Shown here: positions 12,417 through 23,937 of the stretch, piece by piece
Layout of the letters: every line of letters starts with the position of its first letter
Numbering within the stretch: position 1 is the stretch's first letter
Assembly: GCA_038502055.1 (NCBI GenBank)
Contig: JAXRKN010000040.1
Location: forward strand, 3,968,001-4,032,000
Source of the DNA: Tanytarsus gracilentus
Taxonomy: Eukaryota > Arthropoda > Insecta > Diptera > Chironomidae
Length of the DNA: 64,000 nt
Reading direction: 5' to 3'
The notes under the pieces: generated by a model
The model's database searches: none
What the model saw: the letters and a program-made list of their open reading frames with translations, nothing else
Told to the model about the DNA's origin: nothing
Translations under genes and position numbers: made by a program

Positions 12417-13435
12417 TTACTTCTTTTCACTAGACTCTTTTGAAACAGTTTCAGGCTTTTTATCTACATCTTTCTCGCTCTTAGTGTCTGTAGATTTTTT
12501 CACTGTTGGAGGCTCATCCGAAAGTTGATCTAAGTTTGGTCGTGTCACTCCAATTTTAATGTCATGAAGATCTTGAATTATATTTTTATGGCTAAGAGGA
12601 GAATTCTCCAGTGATTTTTCAAATCCTTCCTTATATGCGCCCAATCGGTCTGCTCTCCATTTATACTGCCAATATCGAACCTCTTCCATAGTTGTACCGG
12701 TGAGTTTGAGAAAACCAACTGTAACGCCGCCAGCAACCATTCCCAAGCTTCCTCCGACTAATGCACCTGCAGTCATACCTCGTGGACCCATCTAGAAGTT
12801 AACCAATGATTGTGTGTCACTTGAAATTAAAGTCATTTCCTTACGTTCCATTTGTATGCCGCTCCGGTAACGACTCCAGCAGCAATATAATCAGTTATCG
12901 AGTATTTGTTACGATAAACCGATATCAAAGTACTAGTGCCCATGTACATAAAAGCAAATACACTCAATCGCCAGCCCAATCGCCATCCCATTCTCGCGAA
13001 ACTAACAGTCACTGAATCTTGAAGTTTTTTCTTTGCCAAGTGGTGCGTTTCAAAAGCTGTAGCCTGATTCCTCTCCATAAAGTCCATGTAAGACTTTTTT
13101 GAGCCCATAAATCCGCCATAGACAACACCGATCAACAGACCCAAAAAACCGGCTTGATAAATTGTACTCAACTCCGGTGAGATATTGTCGTACTCGCTAA
13201 AATAATTTTGTTAATTACACTCGCAACTCGTGTCATCTCATACTTACTCCAATTGAAACATTTTTTTAATTCTATCCCAACCAGTTTCTGTATCTTTAAA
13301 TTCCTTAAAACGTTTAGCTGTTTTTATATTTTCATCGATGACATCGTGCGATTCTGTTGAATCAATGTTTTTTATTGCGACCGCGAGAAGGCTAAAAGGA
13401 GTAGCTTTGAATTTTCTTAAAGTGCTAAAAACCAT
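12417..13435 (-). CDS. TIMMDC1-like complex I assembly factor (Tim17/22/23 family)
   Basis: Exons 13248-13435, 12845-13196 and 12417-12791 join to about 304 residues, near the vertebrate TIMMDC1 length. The middle holds four hydrophobic, glycine-rich segments typical of the Tim17 fold: GLLIGVVYGGFMGSKKSY, a segment around LSVFAFMYMGTSTLI, ITDYIAAGVVTGAAYKWN and GPRGMTAGALVGGSLGMVAG. The first exon is a basic mitochondrial-type leader and the C-terminus is a Lys/Glu-rich soluble tail. TIMMDC1 sits in the inner mitochondrial membrane and works with the MCIA group to build the complex I membrane arm. The GPRGM motif and the order of segments support TIMMDC1 over Tim17, Tim22 or Tim23. Second exon joins the third just before a Met, phase 0. 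Confidence 0.85.
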
Positions 13436-13590
13436 TTTTATTATTGTTTCTTAAAAACTTTTTCTTCTCAGCTGAGAAGTGACGACAAGGGGAGGGTTAG
13501 TGAGAAATAAGAAATTAAACATTTTGACCGTTAAAAATTGCCATGCTTCACAAAAAAGAGATAATTTTTTATTTCATCAATTTTAAATTT

Positions 13591-15276
13591 TCAACTCAAT
13601 GCTTTTTGCATTCTTGCAAAGGCATTGGCAATTCTTTTATCGTAAGCTCGTTTTGTTAGGCGTCCAGCTAAAGTATTTTAAAATTTAATTAAAAGCTTGA
13701 TATATATTTAAATTATTTTGAACTCACTTGGTTTTTTAACACGTTGTGACAGCGCCATCGAACGTTTAATGGGCAGAGCAATCCTTGAAGATCGATATCC
13801 TGCTCGCTTAAGCTCAAAAAAGCTCTGTCTTACTTCCTTTAGAAATTCTTCATCGTAATTCCGTAAATCACGGAATAAAATTATACTGCACACTTGCATC
13901 AAGTTATAACTAACTTTTCGAAGTTTCGATGAAATATATTTGCCATTTTTAGATTCGTTGTGGCTATTTTTTTCTTCTTCCAAGAGAGCATGGCGAAGTT
14001 GCTTTAAGTTACGAAAATTATAAACAGCATCTCTTTGCACAAAATCCATTTGCGAAAGCGACAGATTTTTACGCGCTTTACGGCTACTGTTCAGATTTTT
14101 TGGAATTGACAAATTGGGTTGAATTTTTTTTTGATTTCGAATCATCTCCCGTGTGCTCTCATCGAGCTGATCATGAAACTTTGAAAGCCTTGTCAGCGCA
14201 ATGTTAAAATTAGCTTCAATCGCCTTATAATCTTGCTCTTCTTCTGATATTTCATTCCTAAGACCTTCAATAGTGCGAAGCATTACTTTAATACTTTGAG
14301 GATCTGCGCGTTCCTTCATCATCTCATTCAACTTCTCAATTATCTCATGAGCTCTTTCAAGGTTTGACTTTTTTTCCTCCATTTGAAATGAGAGATTTTC
14401 AACATTTTCAAGTTCTTCTCTCAACTCGTGTCTCGATTGTGATAAAAGATCTTGAAGTTCAGGAATAATTTCTGTGTCAACATTCGGACGATTTGTGTTA
14501 TATCCATGATTTCCATAATATACTGCCGGTGGCAATACTTTTACGTATTTTTGCAATTTTCGACGATAGGCTTGAATGAATTCAAGAGCCTCCAGTTTTT
14601 TAGTATGTATGTGGGTTAACTTTACCTCCAGTGCAGTATACTCAAGATATGCTTTTATGTAGATCGGATCAAATTCAGAAAGCTTTCTAAGTTTAATCAC
14701 ATTTAGTTTCTGTAACGCTTCGGTTACCTGCTCGTTTAAGTTATCTTCCTGAATACGAAGTTCTCTATATTCATCTTCATATGCTTTAAGATCTTCCTCA
14801 ATATTTTTCTTTGCTACGTCATCTTTTTTATAACTCCTATAAATTAGATTATACCAGTATGGATCGTACAGATATTTCTGATTCATTTCTCTTATTTTAG
14901 CCGATTCTTCTGGTGTAATAATCCGTTCATTTTTGGATTTTGCAAGTGCCTTAGGTTTTGCTGGAGTAGTGCGTTGTGAAGTCATAGATTTATTTGGCGT
15001 TCCTGGTAGTCTTATTCCGAGATTACTTTTCATTTCATCGTACTCCCTTCTGCTCTTATTTAGCGCATCTTTGGAAGTGTTAATCAACTCGGTTGTGTTG
15101 TTATAAATTTTCTCTAGCATGATCCGTTGTCTGTGATCGACTCTTCGAGGAAGACTGTCAATTTTATTAATTATAGAGCTTCTTTGATTGACCGCCTCTT
15201 TCAACATTGATTTGTTCATTTTAATTTCTTCAACTTTCTCCTGAAATGTCATGTTTTTCTTTTGATTTTCGGCCAT
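13591..15276 (-). CDS. Coiled-coil protein, tandem paralogue A (function unknown)
   Basis: Exons 13728-15276 and 13591-13667, separated by a 60-bp intron, encode about 541 residues starting MAENQKKN. The protein is Lys/Glu-rich and largely coiled coil: a helical N-terminal third, a short Pro/Thr/Lys linker (about residues 95-120), a central helical region with a Tyr-rich stretch (YLYDPYWYNLIYRSY), and a long helical block around NLERAHEIIEKL and LDESTREMIRNQKK. The C-terminus is basic and ends in KRAYDKRIANAFARMQ. No enzyme motif, signal peptide or membrane segment is visible. I do not recognise the family. The neighbouring gene at 15387-17673 is a clear paralogue in the same order of blocks, so this is a local tandem duplication. 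A structural or cytoskeletal role would fit the composition but is only a guess. Confidence 0.8.
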
Positions 15277-15386
15277 TTTTAAATTTTTTTAAACTGGAAA
15301 TTTAGAAACGTGAAATTTGAAGTTTATTACTCAAAATATTTTTCAAAGTTAACTTAGATTTTTTTAAAAATTTTATTCATCAAATT

Positions 15387-17673
15387 TTATTTCCAACGAG
15401 GTTGTTGTTTTTTCTCTTCGACTTTTCTTTCGATTCTTCCTATCGTTCTTTGGGAAGTTGGTTTAACAAGTCTTGACCGGGGAGCTATGAAAACAATTCA
15501 AGTTAATAATTTGAATCAAACATATAAAAAAAAAATTAAAACTTACGAGCTACTACCACAGGTGGAGGACGTTTTATCGCCACTGAAACTCTTTGTGGTA
15601 TGTAAACTTTCTTGTTTATCTCATAATAAATTCGATTTAGGTTCTTTACTAATTCATCACTAAATTTTTCAGTTGAAGAACGCAAAAGAATTGTTTTGCA
15701 AATTATTGAAAGATTTGTTTCAACTTTTTTCAGCTCTTCATCATAAATGGCTAATTCATTTTTTTCAAATGAATCGTCGAGATCTGAATTGTTGCTTTCT
15801 AAGGTTTCACGAATTCTTTCAATTCTGAATTTCAGCAGTCTACGGTGACTGGAGAGATTGTGAATTATAACTTTGGCTTCTTCTTCTTTGACTTTTGCCA
15901 AAGATACGCTACGGAGATTTTCGTTTAACTTTCTGAGCTTTTCTAAATTGTCTTCTACAAATGTTGAATTTTTATCAATGTTTAAAAAATCTCCACAATC
16001 ATCAATTTCAGCTTTTTTTGGTGCAATACTTTTGATTAATTTTCGTCTGCTTGCATCAAGGACAGCTATTTGTCTCGTCGATTTCAGCTGAATCAATTTC
16101 GGCTTATTTAACAGCTCATTTTTATTTTTAGGTTTTAACTCCTTTGCATGTTTTAATTGAATGAGCTTTTGATCATTAATCATTGTACGCGTGGCTTCGT
16201 CTAATTTATTATAATGCGAGTAAAGCTTTTCAATTGCCGCTCTAAATCGAAATTGTATTTCACCATAATCCTGCTGATTTTTAGTTATTTCCGTTCTCAA
16301 TTGGGCAATTTGTTTTAGAACAGTTTGAGCAATTTTTACGTCCATTGTCTCTCTCTGAGTTTCCAGCATTTCCAAAATTTCCTGAGCTCTTTCGAGATTT
16401 GACTTTACAACTCTTTTCGCAACCGACAAACTCTCAACAACCTCAGCCTGGTTCTCTAAATTTTCCCGAATCGAGTATTCCCGAATCTCTAGACTCTGCT
16501 GGATTGATTTTTCTAATTCTGTCATTTGTAATTGAACAAAAAAACCATCTGGAAGTGGTTTGCGAGCCAATTTATATGTTTTAAATTGAAAATATTTTTT
16601 TGCCAGTTTAATGACGTCCTGGAGTGCTTGATTAAAACGTGGATGATTCACAGCCAATTCTTTAGCATCGTTCCATGAAGTGAGAGATTCATTAAATTGC
16701 ATGTGCAAATCATCCTCACCCAATTGAACAAATTCTTTAGGCGGTGGTAATTGAATTTCAGATGGATTGTCAATAAAAAGCTGTTCTGGAATTGCAACTA
16801 AAATTGATCGTTTCTCTAAGTTTTTCTTCATTCTCATCAAAAAAATTTTGATACTATTTAGAATACTTAAAGTCGATTGAATGAATAAAATTCTTCGCTT
16901 GAACTTTTTGTACAGAAACACGTGTTCTTTTTTGTACGAATTTCCTAGAAATATTTTTTAAAGTTTTAAATAATCTTGAGATTTTAATATTTTATACCTT
17001 TATATGACTTCATTTTTAAAACGCAGTCCTCGATTTCATTTATGTTGGTATCAATTTCTTCCTTACACTCAATGGCCTCAGTAATTTTGGCATCGTAATG
17101 AGCCTCTAATTTATGATTTATTTCAGACAAGTTGATTGACTGTGGTGTTTTGGGTCTCAAAAAATTTTCTGGAGAGTTTCTTACATGCAAGCGAGATATA
17201 GAAATCTTTGCTGGTGATTTTTTAGGTGAAGGTGTTTTTGCTAATTGAGAACGGGGGAGTGGAAATTTCCTTCGCATAAATGCCCTCTTAGGTGGTTGTC
17301 GTAGATGTACTGGCTGTGGCCCGGGACTCTTTGGAGCTCGATATTGTATAAGTGCATATGGAGGTTTGACTAGCAGCGTGAACATTTTTGCCAGTTGATC
17401 TCTAATTTTAACACACTCATTCATTTTATCCATAAATGCTTTTTTGTTGTTCCTTCTCATCTCTTCTACATTTTTAATCATTTGAGTTAAAATCAATTGC
17501 TTCCCTAAATCGCCACGTTCATGCTTTCTAGATGCAATCATTCTAGAGTAAAATGTTTTTAAATGTTCTTCGCATTGAATTTCCATTTCTTTGATGTCAT
17601 TTGCTTCTTTAATTTTAACATAATATTCTCTCTTTAATTGATCACTCAAAATTTCATTCAAGGATGGTTCCAT
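15387..17673 (-). CDS. Coiled-coil protein, tandem paralogue B (function unknown; may be two gene models)
   Basis: Three exons, 16998-17673, 15547-16944 and 15484 to 15387, join in phase to about 723 residues starting MEPSLNEIL. The first intron (53 bp, weak GTATAA donor, TTTCTAG acceptor) joins an N-terminal half to a C-terminal half; without it the first half ends KGIKY-stop and the second could start at Met near 16837. I favour one gene because paralogue A has the same two halves in one exon: the N-terminal helices, basic Pro-rich linker and NLERAQEILEML / LDEATRTMINDQK block align with NLERAHEIIEKL / LDESTREMIRNQK in A. C-terminal blocks also align (VSVAIKRP with IALPIKRS). Divergence outside these blocks is high. 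No known domain is recognised. Confidence 0.6.
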
Positions 17674-17770
17674 TTTTTTAACTGCAAATTTTGAAAAATT
17701 TAAAAATCTAACACAAAATTCTTTTTTTAAAAAGTTTTCAAAGTTTACTGTGAATTTATTTAAACAGTTT

Positions 17771-19242
17771 TTAATTAATTTTAATTTCATCATCATCATG
17801 GGCAATATCCATTTCCTCAACGTTCAAATCTTCTTCATCTTTGATATCTTCAATTTTAATATCTGAATCTTCCATTTTTAAATCCTTCATGAAACTTTCG
17901 TCATCATCCGTCTCTGATTCGTATTTGCGTTTGATGTAAGTACGAGGTGTTGGATACAGTGATGTATGTAGGACACATGCTGAATCTTCGAAAACATTCA
18001 TGACTGGCTCTTGACACACTACACCCGATTTTTCAATGCTACACATCTTGAACAAAATTTGCTTCTTATCTTCCATGATGTGTTTACGACAATATTTTGT
18101 GTTTCCTGGCATAGCTTTCTCCATACACTTGACACCATCAAAGAAGTTGCACTTTTGAACGTTTTTTGGCTGAAGTGAGCCTGCGGTGGCGATTGACGTC
18201 GAAGCCATTTCAGATTGCTGTCGTTTTTCGAGAAACTTTCGATACAGAATCGCTTCCACTCCATGCTTGTGTTGATGGTAATGATTCATGGCTTTAAATT
18301 TATCGTACAATTTACGCTCCTAAAATAATATTTTTACTAGTTTCGTTTCACAAAGAATTACGAGTAAATGTTACCTTTGGCGTGTCCTTATACTGATCGT
18401 AGATGTTAGAATAGATTTCCTTCTCTCGCTTAATGCCATGAAGATAGGCTCTTCGCTTATCCCTCAATACTTTCTGAAGTCTTTGGAATTGATCGACATA
18501 GAGTGACTGTAATTTTTGCATCTTCTCCCTTGACATCTTAACAATTTCTTCAATCTGATAAATTTCAGCATGTTTTAGCAGATCATCGTCCTCAGAGTCA
18601 ATACTCTCGTTATCCGAAAAATCATTGTCGTGAATAAAGGTGTTTGCAATTACCACCGGCGTGTCTGATTCCGAATCACCTTCATCATCGTCGGATGCAT
18701 AGTCGAGAATTTTCTTTCCTCGATTATTGATGTCATTGGCTTTAATTTCAATAAAAGGATCTGCATTGGAAGTAACTGAAATCTCCTCCTCTTCCTCGTC
18801 GTCGTCAGCTATTTTCGTTGTGGATTGTGGTTTTGACTTATCTGTTTGTACATAGTGACTAAGTCCACTGACAATTGTCTCTGACGACTCTAATTGTTTT
18901 CGTCGACCGATTGTTGCCTTCATTTTGTTGAGTTGATGCATTCGACTATGCTCGAAACAGTAGTTTGAACATCTAAATATGAGAATTTCATGAAAATTAG
19001 CGAACATTTCTCAAGATCCAGCTGTGGATCTAAAAATTTAATAATACTCACCCTGGATCTGTAGATCGTGCATTTTTGCAGTGGTTTCCGTTGCTTGTAA
19101 CAAAATTGCACTTTTTATATCCGCTTGTCGGTGGTCCTTTCAAAATATGCTGAATGCAATAATTTTGATTATTTTCAAGTGGCCTCGTGCATTCATAATT
19201 TGGATTTTTACACTTGACAACGCTGATATTTTGTGCTTCCAT
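17771..19242 (-). CDS. dgt1: NSL complex subunit 2 / Dim gamma-tubulin 1 (KANSL2)
   Basis: Exons 19052-19242, 18375-18972 and 17771-18319 give about 445 residues. There are two copies of the KANSL2/INO80D-type Cys/His zinc-binding unit: an N-terminal one (CKNPNYECTRP...NYCIQHIL...CNF...HCKNARSTDPGCSNYCFEHS, split by intron 1) and a C-terminal one (KCNFFDGVKCMEKAMPG...YCRKHI...CQEPVMN...CVLHT). Acidic Ser/Asp/Glu stretches lie between them and at the C-terminus. The family is a core subunit of the MOF-containing NSL histone acetyltransferase complex, acting at promoters of housekeeping genes; the fly gene was also recovered as a spindle gamma-tubulin localisation gene. An in-frame Met exists six codons upstream (19260), so the start could be either. 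Head-to-head with Klp61F. Confidence 0.88.
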
Positions 19243-19526
19243 GGTCGCTATAAAATGCATAGAGCAGTAGTTTATTTAACTATTAAGCTATAAACGAATA
19301 AACGCTTGATTTAGTAATTGTTTTAATTGAATTTATATTTTGTTATTGCTTGAATTGTTTAGCATTTTATTAAGACGCAAACCAATGTAGCCGAGACACA
19401 AACTTCCCAGTAAAAAATTCAATCGTGAAGGGGCAGGAAGCTAGGCGATAAAAAATAACGGCTAAAAACCGAAGAAATCGAGTAATTGTCAAATTTTTCT
19501 ATTATTCTCGTTAATTAACTTCAACC
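19243..19526. promoter_or_regulatory. Shared bidirectional promoter of dgt1 and Klp61F
   Basis: Only 284 bp separate the two start codons. Both 5' UTRs and core promoters must fit here. No TATA box is obvious for either direction. Confidence 0.6.
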
Positions 19527-22500
19527 ATGATGAATTCTACAAGCGATTCACTGCAAAAAGGAAAATCTAATCAAAACATTCAAGTGTATCTTCGAGTAAG
19601 GTGAGAATTGGTAAAATTTCCAAATAAAACCTTAAATGTAAGCAGAAAATTTGAATTTTTAGACCTACTAATGCTCGAGAACGAATGCTTAAGTCACATG
19701 AGATGGTGGAAGTGGCTGCTTTAAAAGATGTCATCGTAAAACAATCCTATGAGTCAAGAGCTACGAAAAAATTCACTTTTGATCGAGCTTTTGGAATGGA
19801 TTCACAACAAGTAAATTTTCTACTGGATCTTTTGTGAAGTGTTTTTTAATTCAATATATTTTAATAGCATGAAGTCTACGAGACAGTTGTTGGTCCACTC
19901 ATTAATGAAGTACTCGACGGATATAACTGTACTGTATTCGCATATGGACAGGTAAAAAGAAAATTTAGTCTTTTTTCAAAATCCCTAACTCACTTTAAAA
20001 TTCATAGACTGGAACTGGCAAAACATTCACGATGATCGGCGAAGAGCAACCTCTCATTTCGGCATCATATGATGATCCAAGTGGTGTTGGTATGATTCCA
20101 CGAGCATTATCACACTTGTTTGATCGACTACGAGACCAAAAAGTTGAATTTTCAATGCGTGTCTCATACTTGGAACTCTACAATGAGGAGCTTTGTGATT
20201 TATTTTCAACGGACGACACTATAAAGATTCGTATTTATGATGATGTCGCCAAGAAGGGTTCGGTTATTGTGCAAGGTCTCGAGGAAATACCAGTTCGATG
20301 TAAAAATGACGTATATAAATTGCTTGCAAAAGGACAGGAGCGAAGAAAGACGGCTGCTACACTCATGAATGCGCAAAGTTCTCGCTCGCATACAGTTTTT
20401 TCAATTCTCGTTCATATCAAAGAAAACAGTCCCGATGGCGAGGAATTGCTGAAAATTGGAAAACTAAACTTAGTCGATTTGGCTGGAAGTGAAAATATCT
20501 CAAAAGCCGGCAATGAAAAGGGAATACGTACTCGTGAATCTGTCAACATTAATCAATCACTTCTCACCCTTGGACGTGTTATTACAGCTCTCGTTGAACG
20601 TGCTCCGCATGTGCCTTATCGTGAATCTAAACTGACTCGGTTGCTTCAAGAGAGTCTCGGCGGACGTACAAAAACTTCTATTATCGCAACCATTTCATGT
20701 GGCCATAAAGATTTAGAGGAGACGCTCAGCACATTAGATTATGCACATCGTGCCAAAAATATTCAGAATAAACCCGAGATCAATCAGCGTTTGACGAAGA
20801 AAGTCATGTTGAGGGAATATACTGAAGAAATTGACAAACTAAAGCGTGATTTGAACGCAGCTCGCGAGAAAAATGGTGTATATTTAGCACAGGACACCTT
20901 CGATGAAATGGAGCATAAAATAGAATCGCAGCTCTCAGAACTCACCGAAATAAGTCAAAATCTAAAAGCTGTAAAGGACGAATTGGCGGTCAAGTCTACT
21001 TTATTCACCGAGTGCCAGAGTAATTTAACAAATATGAGCAATCAGTTGCTTGTAACGGAAGGAAAATATCACATTACCGAGTCTGAATTGAAGAAGACAA
21101 AGAGAAATTTGAAGAAAACTGAGCGAAATTTTACGGAGACAAAGCATTTGCTAACATGTCACCAAGAGACGGAACAAAAATTGACAGAACACGCTAAAGA
21201 CATCATGAAAATTGCTGATGAAGCATCGAAAGACACTCTTTACCTTCAAGAGAGTATCAATCGACGCAAAGACAAGGATAATCGTGCGTTAGCGTTAACT
21301 GACAAGATGATTGAAAATCTCTCAAATAACCTCCTCGAGATGCGCGCGGAAATGCAAGAGCTTAAACGTAATCACACTGGTTCTTGTCAATCTATTCAAT
21401 CCGACATCGATGCGTATTTGTCATCGTATAAAGCATGCACAAATTTACTCAACGATTGCATTGGCGAACAAAAAGAGTGGAGAGAAAGTTCGAGCTCAAG
21501 GTTGATGGAAAAGTTTGAAAATTGGAAGAAAACTTTCGAAAGCTCGAATGAAAAAACCTTCGAGTCGCTTTTCGAGTTTATCGACGATATGGTTAAGTCT
21601 GAAGTTAAAGTGTTTACAGATAATGAGGCAAATATGGAAAATTTTGTAAAATTGTTGAGTGAAAGACGACACGAGGAAGAAAAGTTGGAAACATTCTTTG
21701 TTCATAAAATAAACGAGCAAAATGAGAAAGTTTTTGAATTTTGCGATGAGATGCGAGTGAAATTTGAGGAATACACGCGAAAAATTGACGAAGTTTCATC
21801 GAGCATGAAATCAAAGGCAGATTTACGAAACTCTAAAATCAATGAAATGAAAAAGTTGCTCGAAGATCTCGAGGGAATTTCAAAGGAAGACGAAGTTTCT
21901 CACAAGCGGCTGATTGATGTGAACAGTGAGATCTCTGAATACCTTCCTGCCGCTAAAAAATTCAAAAGCGATCATTCTTCGATGGTTGATGATATTCATA
22001 AGGAAATTGACGCACACTCTAAAATTCGCTCGGAAAAATACTCACAAATCAACCTTAACATTAAGAATGCTAGCAATGCTATTAAATCTCACTCAGACAT
22101 AGCACAATCAAATCTCGTAACACAAAACGAAGCTATCACTAAGCATCAATCGTCATCGAAAGATAAACTTAACTCAATGAAAGACACCCTTGTCAATCAT
22201 TCCGAATTAAACCTCGCCAAGCAACATGAGCAATGCGATAAAATCGCAAAACATATTCAAGAAGTTTCTTCTCTCACCACCATCAAAATGCAAGAGGTTA
22301 AATCCGTTGTTCAACATAATCTACATACGCTCGTTCAGGAAACTGAGAGTAAACTTGTCGAAAACTTTGATACCATTAACAGTGAGCTTGAAGTATTTCA
22401 GAATGAAGAAATCTTTAAATATAAATCAACGGGTGAAACACCGGCACGAAAGGATTATAAGTATAACAAGCAATTGTCGTCAACTTCCCCACACGAGAGA

Positions 22501-22819
22501 ATAATTAGGAAGTTACGACTTGAGCAGGGACTTTCAGATTCATTGCTTCATGACTCGAGCTTGATTGAGGTAAGAAATTGCTGCAGAATAATTTTTTTTT
22601 ATTTTCTATTTTTTAACCTCTCAACAGGAAGATGAGATGTTACACGAAATGAATGAAGAAATGGTGTCAAACTCAACACCTTTCCGCCCAATTGAAAATA
22701 AAGCAAATACCTTTGATCAGCCCACAGTCGTCGCTGCTAGCAAAGCTGCTAATTCGTCGGCAAATGATTTGGATAAGGAAAATGTTAAGGTCGGTGGTTC
22801 AAATAATTCATCCATTTAG
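19527..22819 (+). CDS. Klp61F: Kinesin-5 motor (bipolar spindle kinesin, Eg5/Klp61F)
   Basis: Five exons: 19527-19600, 19663-19810, about 19868-19951, 20008-22569 and 22628-22819, encoding about 1,019 residues. The N-terminal motor shows NIQVYLRVRP, the P-loop GQTGTGKT (split by an intron after GQ), switch I NAQSSRSH, switch II LVDLAGSE and the SLLTLGRVI / YRESKLTRLLQ helices. A neck and long coiled-coil stalk follow. Near residue 920 is a BimC box (TGETPARKDYKYNKQLSSTS), whose Thr-Pro is the CDK1 site that brings kinesin-5 to the spindle. Kinesin-5 is a homotetramer that slides antiparallel microtubules apart to separate poles. Length and box match fly KLP61F. The short last exon is polar and lacks conserved motifs. 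Confidence 0.95.
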
Positions 22820-23937
22820 TTTTATCATTAAATCACACTTGGTTTTTAAAATTTATCACATTAACGATCATTTTGTATCCATTCAGTTATATTCGATTAT
22901 TATGTAGATTATGGGTAATAATAAACACATTAAGCTAAATAATTTCTTTTTTCGTGTTTTTCTAGGGATGAAAAATAAAAACAATTTAATTTTCAGGAAA
23001 AAGTTTATTTTCAACATTTTTTTTATTTCATAAAATCCTAAAGATAAAATCGATTGAAACTCTCGTATTAAAATTTACTCTCTTGATAAAGCCATTATTC
23101 AAGTAACTAAATAAAATTTCATTAAGTAACAAGAATATCTTAAGTTTAATTGTATTTTATTGGAAATATTGTGCAAGTAAAATAAATGTGTGAATTTAAA
23201 AAGTCTAAGTCTAAGAAAATATTCGCATTTAAATTGTGTCATTTGTTCCAAAAAGCTCATTTTTACGAAGAAATTCATAAAATATATGTTCGACCTTTCG
23301 TTTCTAAAAATTTTATACTCTAGACTAAGATCATGGTTGAGAAAAGAAAACTTTAAACTCTTTTCTTGTTTTTATAATAATCTTTTTTAAACATTTTTAA
23401 GCACTTTTTAACAAATTTAATTTTTTTTATTCGAATCTTTACTACATTAACTTTTAAATAAAATTCAATTAACATATCACAAAAATAAGTTCATACGAAT
23501 TTATAGCTTTGCAAAGTTTCGCATGTGATTTTTAATAAATTCATTGTAAAATTAACTTTCAAATTTAACATACATATTTGTTTTAATAATTATTTCTTTT
23601 TAAAGGTTAAAAGTTCTCAAAACAATATCACTAGATTTCAAATAAATTTTTAATGAAAATTGCACATTTTTTTGGATAAAATTTGTTTCTAGAGTTGTTA
23701 AAAATATTCGAATAATTTTCTTTTGGTTCGATTAAAGTTCACGCTTTAAAGCTAAAAAGGAATTCCCGAGTGGATGATTTTAATAATTATAGTTTAGAAT
23801 ATTTAAACATTTATTGCGCATGCAAAATTGTTCGTAAAAAGTTGATCAAGTTTTTGTTTCACATGAAATTAACCTTTAAATGGAGAAACTTTCTTCTTTT
23901 ATCTCTTAACGGCCACCCGCGAGATTCTCTCGTACTT
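22820..23937. other. Intergenic region between Klp61F and the MCT gene
   Basis: About 1.1 kb of very AT-rich DNA between two convergent genes. It must hold both 3' UTRs; AATAAA-like signals occur just after the Klp61F stop. No further gene is supported. Confidence 0.6.
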
